NCBI GenBank assembly: GCA_011389755.1
Contig: JAABTR010000264.1
Span: 1 to 8,810 of the forward strand
DNA: 8,810 nucleotides
From: Deltaproteobacteria bacterium
GTDB taxonomy: Bacteria > Myxococcota_A > Polyangia > JAAYKL01
Direction of reading: 5' to 3'
Both the position numbers and the translations under genes were made by a program. The notes beneath the pieces were generated by a model. It made no database searches, was not told the DNA's origin, and worked only from the letters and a program-made list of their open reading frames with translations. The stretch's first letter is position 1. Each line of letters begins with the position of its first letter. Below are positions 1 to 6,561 of the stretch, one piece after another.

Positions 1-779
1 GAGTAGAGCCGGGGGATGAGATCCCAGACGGTGTGCTCGGTGCCGTCGTCGTCAAGGCAGCAGGGGATGACCGAGACCATCTCCTCCATGTGCTTGTGGC
101 AGACCTCGAGCTGTCGAATGTGCCCGTCGCAGTATCTGTCGTAGACCCGGCCTTCGGCCTCTTCTTTGCTGATGACCCGGTTTCGAATGTTGTCTTCGTC
201 GCCCCGTCCCGCGGTCAGGCCCTTGGGCCATCCGCTGCGCTGGACCACCGCGTGGACTGTCTTGAACTGAGGGGGGATCGTGAAACGCCGGGAGTAGCCG
301 TAGCGCTTCGAGACGCGCTTGAGCGCCCAAAAGGGGCCGTAGCCGTCCACCAAGATGAGCAGATCGAAGGGGCCCATGGCGTCGCGCTCTTCGCCGCTTA
401 GGATCTGAAAGGCGCGCAGCAGATCCACCGCACCGTAGCTTTTGACCACCGCGAACTTGAAGGCGTCGTCGCCGAGCTCGCGGCATATGCTCGGTAGACT
501 TCTGGCGAGCGTGACATCAGAGCCGTCTCCGATGGTGCCCCGCCCGAATAGGAGCCTGATGTCCTCTCGGGAGAGGCCGCGCGTGCTTCGGATCTCGTCA
601 ACCGTGCGCGCGGCTTCGTAGAAACAGGTGCTGGTCTGCTTTTCGTACTTGCGGACCTGGGGCAGCCAGGTGATGGGGAGAGAGTTTTCGTATGGCGACA
701 TATTGAAGGCGTGGTCGGTGTCGCGCTGGGACGAGCTGTTCATTCCGAGCATGGCGACGCCCAGGATTCTTTTTCGCAT
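1..779 (-). CDS. Unrecognised protein with alpha/beta-hydrolase-like layout (3' end beyond left edge)
   Basis: An uninterrupted frame of 259 codons runs from an ATG at 779 off the left edge, so the C-terminus is missing. The start is supported by AAGGAG at 790-795, 10 nt upstream. There is no convincing signal peptide: only a short hydrophobic stretch (ILGVAMLGM, residues 5-13) followed by polar sequence, so it is probably cytoplasmic. I do not recognise the family with confidence. The layout resembles a serine hydrolase. VVKSYGA (111-117) after a predicted strand looks like a nucleophile elbow (S114), although the usual first Gly of GxSxG is Val. FDLLILVDGYGP (138-149) looks like the strand carrying the acidic residue (D145). 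DGTEHTVWDLIP (245-256) offers a candidate His (H249), with H220 as an alternative. A GTIGDGSDVTLARSL segment (81-95) precedes the elbow, much as in small lipase-like proteins. The hydrolase assignment is inference; the reading frame itself is strong. It is transcribed divergently from the lipoprotein gene. Confidence 0.8.
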   Translation of the reverse strand, partial: MRKRILGVAMLGMNSSSQRDTDHAFNMSPYENSLPITWLPQVRKYEKQTSTCFYEAARTVDEIRSTRGLSREDIRLLFGRGTIGDGSDVTLARSLPSICRELGDDAFKFAVVKSYGAVDLLRAFQILSGEERDAMGPFDLLILVDGYGPFWALKRVSKRYGYSRRFTIPPQFKTVHAVVQRSGWPKGLTAGRGDEDNIRNRVISKEEAEGRVYDRYCDGHIRQLEVCHKHMEEMVSVIPCCLDDDGTEHTVWDLIPRLY

Positions 780-789
780 ACGCGCAAAG

Positions 790-795
790 CTCCTT
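790..795 (-). promoter_or_regulatory. Ribosome binding site of the left-edge gene
   Basis: On the minus strand this reads AAGGAG, 10 nt before the ATG at 779. It is the evidence that fixes the start. An in-frame TTG farther upstream has no such site. Confidence 0.65.
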
Positions 796-916
796 GCAGA
801 TAGGACTCGCAATAAACCTACCCCGCAGCTGGTGAGCGCACAAGTTTCGCATTGAGATGGTGCGACGAAGGGAGGTCTTTTTTTGGGGCTCTTACTCTTC
901 GTAGCGGGGACTTATT

Positions 917-945
917 TTGAAAAGATATGGTAGGGTGTTTATATA
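917..945 (+). promoter_or_regulatory. Sigma70-type promoter for the lipoprotein (murJ-engB) block
   Basis: TTGAAA at 917-922 and TATATA at 940-945 are separated by 17 nt, close to the vegetative consensus in both boxes and at ideal spacing. Transcription would start near 952, giving a leader of about 70 nt before the ATG at 1022. This is the most AT-rich part of the intergenic region, in an otherwise GC-rich window. Whether murJ and engB are also served by it is inferred from the 45-nt and 1-nt gaps downstream. No transcript data are available. Confidence 0.6.
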
Positions 946-961
946 TAGCCTTGACTCGAGA

Positions 962-990
962 CGCCGTTTCACCCCTCCAGGAAAGAGGCG
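962..990 (+). promoter_or_regulatory. Possible hairpin in the lipoprotein mRNA leader
   Basis: CGCC (962-965) pairs with GGCG (987-990), and TTTC (967-970) with GAAA (981-984). A 1-nt/2-nt internal loop lies between them, and the terminal loop is ACCCCTCCAG. The loop's CTCC could pair with the GGAG of the ribosome binding site at 1014-1017. This is a small structure found by eye and may be chance. It lies in the predicted 5' leader and has no U-tract, so it is not a terminator. Confidence 0.25.
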
Positions 991-1011
991 AACTTCGTAA
1001 GAAGAAGCCGG

Positions 1012-1017
1012 AAGGAG
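1012..1017 (+). promoter_or_regulatory. Ribosome binding site of the lipoprotein gene
   Basis: AAGGAG lies 4 nt before the ATG at 1022. The spacing is short but the match is strong. It supports this start, which also gives a proper lipoprotein signal peptide. Confidence 0.6.
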
Positions 1018-1021
1018 CCCC

Positions 1022-2146
1022 ATGAAGACCTTTTTGAAGCTCGCGATGGCCGCCGGGATGCTCGCGGCATGGCACGGTTGCAAGGAAGCCGAAGATGGGG
1101 GCCGAGAGGGCTCGGTGGATGGGACATCGCAAGATGATCTTAGCGATTCGCAGTCCCAAACCGACTCAGCCTCGGTCGATCCCGACACGGAGACGGTGGA
1201 CGAGGGGCCGGTCGCCGATGGGACCTGGAAACACGGAGAGCTCGTCCCTGTTTGCGACTGCCCGGGCATCGGCGAGACCACGGCCGCCATGTTGTGCGCG
1301 GTCGATTTGTGTTTCGACGAAGAGATCGTCTTGGACAATGTCTTCTCCTCGCCCGTGGGCGCCGAGACCGAGGGGACCCACGTGGCGGTGGATCGATTCG
1401 GTGTCTCAGAAAACGGGCTGGGGCCGATGAAGGGGGGCTCGTACGCCATGCTGGGCACCGGCGAGGTGCTCGCCGCGGTTCACAACCAAGACATGCTCTC
1501 ACAGGATGTCGACGAAGACCCTTTTTCCAACAACAAGTACGACCGGGCCTTCGACGTGATGGAGTGGCAGCTCCGGCTCCGGGCCCCGCAGGGCGCCAAA
1601 GGAATTCGTTTCAACTACGTTTTCTTCTCGACGGAGTACGAAGAGTTCGTCGGATCTGAGTACAACGACAAGTTCTATGTGTTCATCGAGGCCGACTCGA
1701 CCAATGGGGGCGCCCGCACCGTGATCAACTTCACCGAGTGCCGGGATCCGGGCGCCTACCACGATTTTATTTGCGAACAAGACGCCGACTACTGCGAAGG
1801 CGGGGCCAAGTACTGCTACATCGCCATCAACACGGCGCTGTCGGAGTGCTGCTGGCTCAAAGGATGCCCTGGCGGCGTGGCCGAGACCGACATCGAGGGC
1901 ACCGGCTTTAGCTGCGCTGCCCAAAAGAGCCAGGAGAAGAACGCGTTCGGGTTTCCGGCGATAGGCAGCGACAGGTTCGGCTCGTCGACGGGGTGGCTCG
2001 CCACCGAGTGGCCCGTCGAGCCCGGGGAAGAGTTCAACCTCATCTTCCACATCCACGACACCAACGACGCCAACTTCGACTCGCAGGTGATCCTCGACAA
2101 CATCCGTTTCGTGGGCGAGGCCAAGGCCGGGACCATCCCCATCTGA
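1022..2146 (+). CDS. Choice-of-anchor L domain lipoprotein
   Basis: A 374-residue exported protein of unknown function. Residues 1-19 form a type II signal peptide (MKTFLK, hydrophobic core, then WHGC), so C20 is probably lipidated; the residues before it fit the lipobox loosely. Residues 21-66 are an acidic Ser/Asp/Glu-rich linker. The remainder matches the choice-of-anchor L family. It has the GGSYAMLGTGE segment (138-148), the hallmark FFSTEYEEFVGSEYNDKFYVF (201-221, the SEEYPEF...YND signature) and the closing HIHDTNDANFDSQVILDNIRF (343-363). Members of this family are surface or secreted proteins carrying various anchors; here the anchor is the N-terminal lipid. Twelve Cys besides C20 (78, 80, 92, 97, 240, 251, 258, 265, 276, 277, 282, 298) suggest disulfides and an extracytoplasmic location. 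The many Asp residues in the signatures could bind calcium (inference). It is first in the rightward block, 45 nt before murJ. Confidence 0.85.
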   Translation: MKTFLKLAMAAGMLAAWHGCKEAEDGGREGSVDGTSQDDLSDSQSQTDSASVDPDTETVDEGPVADGTWKHGELVPVCDCPGIGETTAAMLCAVDLCFDEEIVLDNVFSSPVGAETEGTHVAVDRFGVSENGLGPMKGGSYAMLGTGEVLAAVHNQDMLSQDVDEDPFSNNKYDRAFDVMEWQLRLRAPQGAKGIRFNYVFFSTEYEEFVGSEYNDKFYVFIEADSTNGGARTVINFTECRDPGAYHDFICEQDADYCEGGAKYCYIAINTALSECCWLKGCPGGVAETDIEGTGFSCAAQKSQEKNAFGFPAIGSDRFGSSTGWLATEWPVEPGEEFNLIFHIHDTNDANFDSQVILDNIRFVGEAKAGTIPI

Positions 2147-2153
2147 TTCCCCT

Positions 2154-2167
2154 CGACGTTCGCGTCG
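2154..2167 (+). other. Small hairpin between the lipoprotein gene and murJ
   Basis: CGACG (2154-2158) and CGTCG (2163-2167) form a perfect 5-bp stem closed by a TTCG loop, a stable tetraloop type. No T-run follows, so it is not a classical intrinsic terminator. It could slow or process the transcript between the two genes, or be chance in a GC-rich gap. Confidence 0.25.
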
Positions 2168-2191
2168 CCGCCTGATAATCACGAACCCGAT

Positions 2192-3772
2192 ATGAACGAG
2201 AGCAACAAGACGCTGACCCGCCGAGCGGGAATCGTGGGGCTAGGGACCTTGGCGTCCCGGGTGCTCGGGCTCGTGCGCGAGTCGGTGATCGCGGCGTATT
2301 TTCCCACGGCGGTGGTGGACGCCTACCTCATCGCCTTTATGATTCCCAACTCGTTTCGCCGGTTGACCGCCGAAGGGGCGTTCTCGATTTCGGTCACCTC
2401 TGTCTTCTCCAAAACCTGGTCGAGAGGAGATCTTGAAGCCAGCCGCGCGTTCGTTCGGGCGGTGCTGGGTTTTTCGCTCGTGTTCTTGGCGGCCCTGACC
2501 GTGGCGGGGGTCCTCGGCGCGCCGGGGCTCACCTGGCTCGCCGGGCGAGGGTTCGAGCAGTACCCCGAGAAGTTCGCGCTGGCCGTGAGCCTCACCCGGC
2601 TGATGTTTCCCTACGTCTTCCTCGTCAGCCTCATGGCGCTGGCCATGGGGCTGCTCAACTCCACGGGGCGGTTTTTCGCGCCGGCCTTTGGGCCGGTCCT
2701 GCTCAACGTGGCGATCATCGGCTCGGCGGTGGGGCTCACCGGCAGCATGCCCGCCCTGGGGCTGCACCCCATTTACTCCCTCGCGGTCGGCGTCATCGTC
2801 GGCGGGGTGGCCCAGCTCGCCTTCCAGATCCCGTCGCTGCGCCGCGCCGGGCTGCTGGTGTGGCCGCGCTGGGATCTGCGCCACTCAGGGCTGCGCCAGG
2901 TCCTGCGGCTGACCGGTCCGATGATCTTCGGCGCCGCCGCGTACCAGGTCGGGCTGTTCATCTCAAATGCCCTGGCGACCACCTTGGGACACGGCGCCGT
3001 CACCTACATCCAGTTTGCGACCCGCCTGATGGAGCTGCCCTTGGCGGTCTTGGTCATGGCCATCTCCACCGCGGCCCTGCCGAGCCTGTCGGCCCTCGTC
3101 GGAGGGGACAAGCTCTCCAAGATGAAGGACACCTACCGCCACTCTCTGCGCCTGGCCCTCCTCGTGGCCACCCCTGCCATGGTGGGGCTGGTGGTTTTGT
3201 CCGAGCCGGTGATCGCGGTGCTCTATCAGCGGGGGCACTTCAGCTATCACGACACCCTGGAGACCGCCGCCGCCCTGCGGTGGATGGCCCTCGGGATCTG
3301 CTCCATCGCCTTGCTCAGGCAGACCGTGCCGGTCTTCTACGCCCTCGAGCGGGTCAAGGTCCCGGTGCTCATGTCCGTGGTCTATATCGTCGCCTACGTG
3401 GCCGCCGCGATCCCTCTCATGGGGCCGATGGGGCACGAAGGGCTCTGCATCGCGCTGTCGGTGGGGGCGACGGTCCAGGCGATGGGGCTGGTCTTGGTGC
3501 TGCGCAAGACAGTGGGCGCCCTGGGCATGCGCGGGACGCTCTGGGCCTGGAGCAAGATGCTGGCGGCGACGGTGCCTCTCGCGGCGGCCGCTTTTGGAGT
3601 CTCCCTGCTGGGGGATTGGAGCCAGGGGGGCAACAGCGCGAGGAACATCGCGGCGCTGACCGGATCTTTGATCGCAGGGGGCGCGGCCTACTTTGCAACC
3701 GCCCGGCTCATGCGCCTGGCCGAGCTCGACGAGATCCTCGGCGCCCTGGGACGACGACTCAATAGGAGATGA
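2192..3772 (+). CDS. murJ: Lipid II flippase MurJ (MviN/MVF family)
   Basis: A 526-residue polytopic membrane protein of normal MurJ length, with hydrophobic segments throughout, consistent with the family's usual 14 helices. MurJ moves undecaprenyl-linked peptidoglycan precursor (lipid II) across the inner membrane. The N-terminal signature is clear: ASRVLGLVRES (21-31), VVDAYLIAFMIPNSFRRLTAEGAFS (41-65). By alignment to E. coli MurJ, the functionally important R18, R24, D39, R52, R53 and R270 correspond to R23, R29, D43, R56, R57 and R278 (ATRLMELP, 276-283); all are present. There is no C-terminal pseudokinase extension like that of mycobacterial MviN. The ATG at 2192 has no obvious Shine-Dalgarno; GATAAT at 2174-2179 lies 12 nt before it. 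The stop codon is 1 nt before the engB start, and the engB ribosome binding site is inside the murJ 3' end. Very secure assignment; the exact start is slightly less so. Confidence 0.95.
   Translation: MNESNKTLTRRAGIVGLGTLASRVLGLVRESVIAAYFPTAVVDAYLIAFMIPNSFRRLTAEGAFSISVTSVFSKTWSRGDLEASRAFVRAVLGFSLVFLAALTVAGVLGAPGLTWLAGRGFEQYPEKFALAVSLTRLMFPYVFLVSLMALAMGLLNSTGRFFAPAFGPVLLNVAIIGSAVGLTGSMPALGLHPIYSLAVGVIVGGVAQLAFQIPSLRRAGLLVWPRWDLRHSGLRQVLRLTGPMIFGAAAYQVGLFISNALATTLGHGAVTYIQFATRLMELPLAVLVMAISTAALPSLSALVGGDKLSKMKDTYRHSLRLALLVATPAMVGLVVLSEPVIAVLYQRGHFSYHDTLETAAALRWMALGICSIALLRQTVPVFYALERVKVPVLMSVVYIVAYVAAAIPLMGPMGHEGLCIALSVGATVQAMGLVLVLRKTVGALGMRGTLWAWSKMLAATVPLAAAAFGVSLLGDWSQGGNSARNIAALTGSLIAGGAAYFATARLMRLAELDEILGALGRRLNRR
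3764..3768 (+). promoter_or_regulatory. Ribosome binding site of engB inside the murJ 3' end
   Basis: AGGAG lies 5 nt before the ATG at 3774. It decides the engB start against a longer in-frame extension beginning at 3693, which would run 80 nt into murJ. Confidence 0.65.
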
Positions 3773-3773
3773 T

Positions 3774-4370
3774 ATGCGAATCGTGGAGACCAAACTCATT
3801 GCCTCGGCCGGCACCTTGGCCAAGGTCCCGGCGCCCGAGTTCCCCGAGGTGGCCTTTGCCGGGCGATCCAACGTGGGCAAGTCGAGCCTCCTCAACGCGT
3901 TGACCGGCCGCCGCGGGCTGTTCAAGGTGAGCCAGACGCCGGGGCGGACCCGGACCATCGTCCACGTGGAGGCCCGCCTCGACACCGGGGCCAAGCTCTA
4001 CCTGGTCGATCTTCCCGGCTACGGTTTTGCCAAGGTGGCCAAGGGAGCCATGGAGGCGTGGAAAAAGCTCATCGAGGGGTACCTCTCAAACCGCACCACC
4101 TTGCACCTCGTGGTGGTGCTCGTGGATATCCGGCGGGGTCCTGAGACCGAGGAGCTCGAGCTCGTCGACTTTTTGACCCACTACGGGATCCCGGCCCTCG
4201 TCGTGGCCACCAAGCTCGATCGCGTGGCGCGCAGCAAACAGAAGCTCGAGCTCGAGAGGCTGAAAAAACGCACCGGGATCGACGTCTTGGGCACGAGCGC
4301 TTCCGACAAAAGAGGCCTGGGCGCCCTGTGGCGCCGCATCGCGAGCCAGTGCGGGTACGGCGAGAGCTAG
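3774..4370 (+). CDS. engB: Ribosome-assembly GTPase EngB (YsxC/YihA)
   Basis: A 198-residue single-domain TRAFAC GTPase of typical EngB length, cytoplasmic, required in other bacteria for assembly of the large (50S) ribosomal subunit. All five GTP-binding elements are visible: G1 GRSNVGKS (30-37), G2 within QTPGRTR (54-60), G3 DLPGYGFAKV (79-88), G4 TKLDR (146-150) and G5 TSASDKRGL (174-182). The FPEVAFAGRSNVGKSSLLNAL and DLPGYG contexts are characteristic of EngB rather than Era or EngA. The start is set by the AGGAG at 3764-3768. It lies 1 nt after murJ (TGA, T, ATG), so the two are almost certainly co-transcribed and coupled. It converges on tgt, with 8 bp between the two stop codons. Confidence 0.95.
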   Translation: MRIVETKLIASAGTLAKVPAPEFPEVAFAGRSNVGKSSLLNALTGRRGLFKVSQTPGRTRTIVHVEARLDTGAKLYLVDLPGYGFAKVAKGAMEAWKKLIEGYLSNRTTLHLVVVLVDIRRGPETEELELVDFLTHYGIPALVVATKLDRVARSKQKLELERLKKRTGIDVLGTSASDKRGLGALWRRIASQCGYGES

Positions 4371-4378
4371 AAAAAAAA
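4371..4378 (-). terminator. T-tract after tgt in the convergent gap (weak terminator candidate)
   Basis: The 8-bp gap between the engB and tgt stop codons is a pure A-run on the plus strand. It therefore reads TTTTTTTT directly after the tgt stop on the minus strand. The only stem I can find before it is weak: AATC pairing with GATT across an 11-nt loop in the tgt 3' end. It could contribute to termination of the leftward operon, but a strong GC stem is missing. No terminator for engB is evident; it would have to lie within antisense tgt sequence. Confidence 0.25.
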
Positions 4379-5500
4379 TCAACTTGTTATGGATTCTTCG
4401 CGGGGGGTCAGCCAGCTCTCCTTAAACTGGGAGAAACGGCCGTCCGAGATGGCGCTGCGGGCGCCGGCGGTGAGCGCGCCGAAGTGGTGGAGGTTGTGCA
4501 GGGTTATCAGCCGCGAGACCAACATCTCCTTGACGTTGAAAAGGTGCCTCAGGTAGCGCCGCTCGAAACGGGCGCAGCACGGGCAGGTGCACCCCGGCTC
4601 CAGGGGGCGCGGGTCTTCGGTGTACTGCGCCTGCTTGATATTGATGCGGCCGCCCCGGAGGAAGGCCTGGCCGTTGCGTGCGTTGCGCGTGGGCATGACG
4701 CAGTCGAACATGTCGACGCCGTTCTCTATCCCCTCGAGCAGATCCTTTGGGGTCCCGACACCCATGACATATCGCGGCAAGCTCTCGGGCATGTGGGGGA
4801 CCACCGCTTGGAAGATGCGGTACATGTCCTCGATGGGCTCTCCAACCGACAGCCCCCCCAGGGCCATACCGTCGAAGGGGAGCTCCTTGAGCTCGTCGAG
4901 GTGGCGCATCCTCAGGTCTTCGTGGATGGAGCCTTGGACGATGCCGAACTGGGCCTGTCCTTCGGGGCGCTCCAAGCTCACCTGGCGTTTGGCCCACGCG
5001 GTGGTGCGATCCATGGCGGCGGCCACCTCGTCTCTTGGGGCCAAGCCGGGGGGGCACACGTCGAGGACCATCGCGATGTCCGAACCCAGCGCCGCTTGGA
5101 TCTCCACGGCCCGCTCCGGCGTCAGCTCGACGCGGGCTCCGTCGATGTGGGAGGCGAAGACCACGCCGCGATCGGTGACCTTGCGCAGGGCCGGGAGGCT
5201 GAAGACCTGGAAGCCGCCCGAGTCGGTCAGCGTGGGGCCGTCCCAGGCCATGAAACGAGCCAGCCCGCCTGCCCGGCGGATGAGCTCTTCGCCCGGCCGG
5301 AGCATCAAGTGGTACGTGTTTCCCAGAAGGATGGACGCTCCGCTTTGCCGGACCTCGCTGGGGTCGAGGCTCTTGACCGAGGCCCGGGTGCCCACCGGCA
5401 TGAACGCCGGAGTGGGCACGGTCCCGTGGGTGGTCGTGATGAGCCCCCTGCGGGCTCGGCCGTCGCGAGACGAGACTTCAAAAGAAAAACCTCGGGTCAT
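4379..5500 (-). CDS. tgt: tRNA-guanine transglycosylase (queuine/preQ1 transferase)
   Basis: A 373-residue cytoplasmic enzyme that exchanges the wobble guanine (position 34) of GUN-anticodon tRNAs for preQ1, the committed tRNA step of queuosine formation. Features numbered against the Zymomonas enzyme: general acid/base D93 in LTDSGGFQVFS (91-101), substrate-pocket GIVQGS (186-191) and ALGGLSVGE (213-221), nucleophile D266 in FDCVMPTRNARNG (265-277), and zinc ligands C304, C306, C309 (CTCPCC) and H335. The Cys-to-His spacing matches the family exactly. The ATG at 5500 is supported by GAGGA at 5511-5515 and overlaps the queA stop in ATGA. The open frame continues upstream to 6130, but that part is antiparallel to no family sequence and overlaps queA, so it is not coding. 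Last gene of the leftward operon; complete and ordinary. Confidence 0.96.
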   Translation of the reverse strand: MTRGFSFEVSSRDGRARRGLITTTHGTVPTPAFMPVGTRASVKSLDPSEVRQSGASILLGNTYHLMLRPGEELIRRAGGLARFMAWDGPTLTDSGGFQVFSLPALRKVTDRGVVFASHIDGARVELTPERAVEIQAALGSDIAMVLDVCPPGLAPRDEVAAAMDRTTAWAKRQVSLERPEGQAQFGIVQGSIHEDLRMRHLDELKELPFDGMALGGLSVGEPIEDMYRIFQAVVPHMPESLPRYVMGVGTPKDLLEGIENGVDMFDCVMPTRNARNGQAFLRGGRINIKQAQYTEDPRPLEPGCTCPCCARFERRYLRHLFNVKEMLVSRLITLHNLHHFGALTAGARSAISDGRFSQFKESWLTPREESITS

Positions 5501-6561
5501 CGGTTCAACATCCTCGAATCGGGACGGATGAGCATCGCGTCGCCGTAGCTGTAAAAACGGTATCTCTGGTCCACCGCGTGGGAATACGCGTAAAGGACGT
5601 TCTCGCGGCCCGCCAGGGCGCTCACCAGGCACAAAAGGGTCGAGCGGGGCAGGTGGAAGTTCGTCATCAGCCCGTCGATGACCTGGAACGGATAGCCAGG
5701 CTCGATGAAGATCCCGGTCATCCCGCGACATGCCCGGAGCTCCCCGTGCTGCGCGGCGGCGCCCTCGAGGGCCCGCGTCACGGTGGTGCCCACCGCGATG
5801 ACCGGTCTGCCTTCGCGCTTGGCGCTGCGCAGCACCTCGGCGGTGCTCTCGTCTATCTCGTAGAACTCCTCGTCCATCACGTGCTCGCGGGTGTCCGATG
5901 CCGTGATGGGGCGAAAGGTGCCCGGGCCGACGTGCAGCGTGACCTCGGCGATGGTGACGCCGCCGGCCTGGAGCTTGGCCAGCAGCTCCTTCGTGAAGTG
6001 GAGGCTGGCCGTGGGGGCGGCCACCGAGCCCTCGCGCCGGGCGAACACGGTCTGGTAGCGCGTCTTGTCCGCGTCGTCGGCCTTGCGCTTCAGGTAGGGC
6101 GGCAGCGGGATCTCTCCGTGCTCCTCCCACAGCTCCTTGAGCTGCGCAGGTGATGCCTCGATCTCCAGCTCCACCTCACCGCGCCCCGCTCCCCTCTCGG
6201 CGACCCGCGCCTGGATGCCGCCGAGATCGAGAGCCGAGCCGGGGCGCAGGGGTTTGTTGGCGCGGGCTAGCGCCAGCCATCGGCAGCTCTCGGGGGTCTG
6301 CTCGAGCCCGCGGACCAGGAGGACCTCGACGAAGCCTCCGGTGGGGCGCCGCGCCCGAAGCCGCGCCGGGATGACACGGGTGTCGTTGATCACGAGCACG
6401 GCGCCGCGCCCGATGAGCTCGGGCAGGTCGCGGACCGTGTGGTCGTTTAAGCCGCCGGTGGCGCGCTCGAGGACCAACAGGCGGCCGGCGTCCCGGCTCT
6501 GCGGCGGGTACTTGGCGATGAGCTCGGGTGGTAGCGCGTAATCGAAGAGGTCTACTTTCAC
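5497..6561 (-). CDS. queA: S-adenosylmethionine:tRNA ribosyltransferase-isomerase QueA
   Basis: A 354-residue enzyme that transfers and isomerises the ribosyl part of AdoMet onto preQ1 in tRNA, giving epoxyqueuosine, the step after Tgt. Family motifs in order: DLFDYALPPELIAKYP (4-19), INDTRVIPARL (58-68), EGSVAAPTASLHFT (177-190), LHVGPGTFRPI (209-219), TNFHLPRSTLL (300-310) and YRFYSYGDAMLI (334-345). Length is normal. One family position is unusual: the common APTAGLHFT reads APTASLHFT (Ser186). The start is a GTG at 6561, giving the family-typical beginning [M]KVDLFDY. It overlaps the kinase stop codon as GTGA. No Shine-Dalgarno is visible upstream, so initiation probably depends on ribosomes finishing the kinase. 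A longer in-frame extension upstream to 6633 lies inside the kinase and has no family similarity. The stop overlaps the tgt start (ATGA). Confidence 0.96.
   Translation of the reverse strand: MKVDLFDYALPPELIAKYPPQSRDAGRLLVLERATGGLNDHTVRDLPELIGRGAVLVINDTRVIPARLRARRPTGGFVEVLLVRGLEQTPESCRWLALARANKPLRPGSALDLGGIQARVAERGAGRGEVELEIEASPAQLKELWEEHGEIPLPPYLKRKADDADKTRYQTVFARREGSVAAPTASLHFTKELLAKLQAGGVTIAEVTLHVGPGTFRPITASDTREHVMDEEFYEIDESTAEVLRSAKREGRPVIAVGTTVTRALEGAAAQHGELRACRGMTGIFIEPGYPFQVIDGLMTNFHLPRSTLLCLVSALAGRENVLYAYSHAVDQRYRFYSYGDAMLIRPDSRMLNR
5511..5515 (-). promoter_or_regulatory. Ribosome binding site of tgt inside the queA 3' end
   Basis: On the minus strand this reads GAGGA, 10 nt before the ATG at 5500. 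It supports this start over longer in-frame extensions and gives tgt its own initiation signal as well as coupling to queA. Confidence 0.5.

Larger units (their letters stand above)
780..1021. other. Divergent intergenic region
   Basis: This 242-bp stretch lies between the left-edge gene (minus) and the lipoprotein gene (plus). It is visibly more AT-rich than the rest of the window around 878-947, with a run of seven T at 878-884. It contains a good rightward promoter, a possible leader hairpin and both ribosome binding sites. For the leftward gene, the best minus-strand promoter I can find is TTGTGC, 17 nt, TAGGTT at about 816-844, which is weak. No open frame here looks like a gene. Confidence 0.6.

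Noticed and set aside
52..852. Three short minus-strand frames (52-486, 398-601, 598-852) as separate small genes
   Set aside because: They lie in other frames over the single 259-codon open frame starting at 779, which has a ribosome binding site and normal composition.
865..902. Inverted repeat ACGAAG ... CTTCGT flanking a T-run in the divergent region, as an operator or terminator
   Set aside because: The arms are only 6 bp with a 26-nt loop, and the T-run is inside the loop rather than after a stem. This is within chance expectation.
892..1458. A 188-codon minus-strand frame over the intergenic region and the lipoprotein 5' end
   Set aside because: It is Ser/Pro-rich, antisense to the lipoprotein signal peptide and linker, and covers the promoter region.
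2963..3994. A 343-codon minus-strand frame opposite murJ and engB
   Set aside because: It crosses two well-supported genes and encodes a His/Arg/Gln/Gly-rich shadow sequence. The same applies to 2240-2884 (minus).
4371..4378. The A8 run as a programmed slippage site
   Set aside because: It lies wholly outside both reading frames, between the engB and tgt stop codons, so it cannot act in frameshifting.
4328..5548. A 406-codon plus-strand open frame opposite tgt
   Set aside because: It is antisense to a complete tgt gene with every catalytic residue. The translation is low-complexity Gly/Ala/Arg/His/Asp-rich and resembles the shadow frames expected in high-GC DNA. A second overlapping frame at 4587-5531 is rejected for the same reason.
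5501..6130. Upstream in-frame extension of tgt
   Set aside because: It overlaps queA in another frame, is compositionally odd (Arg/Gly/His-rich) and matches no Tgt N-terminus. The ATG at 5500 has a ribosome binding site and gives the normal family start.
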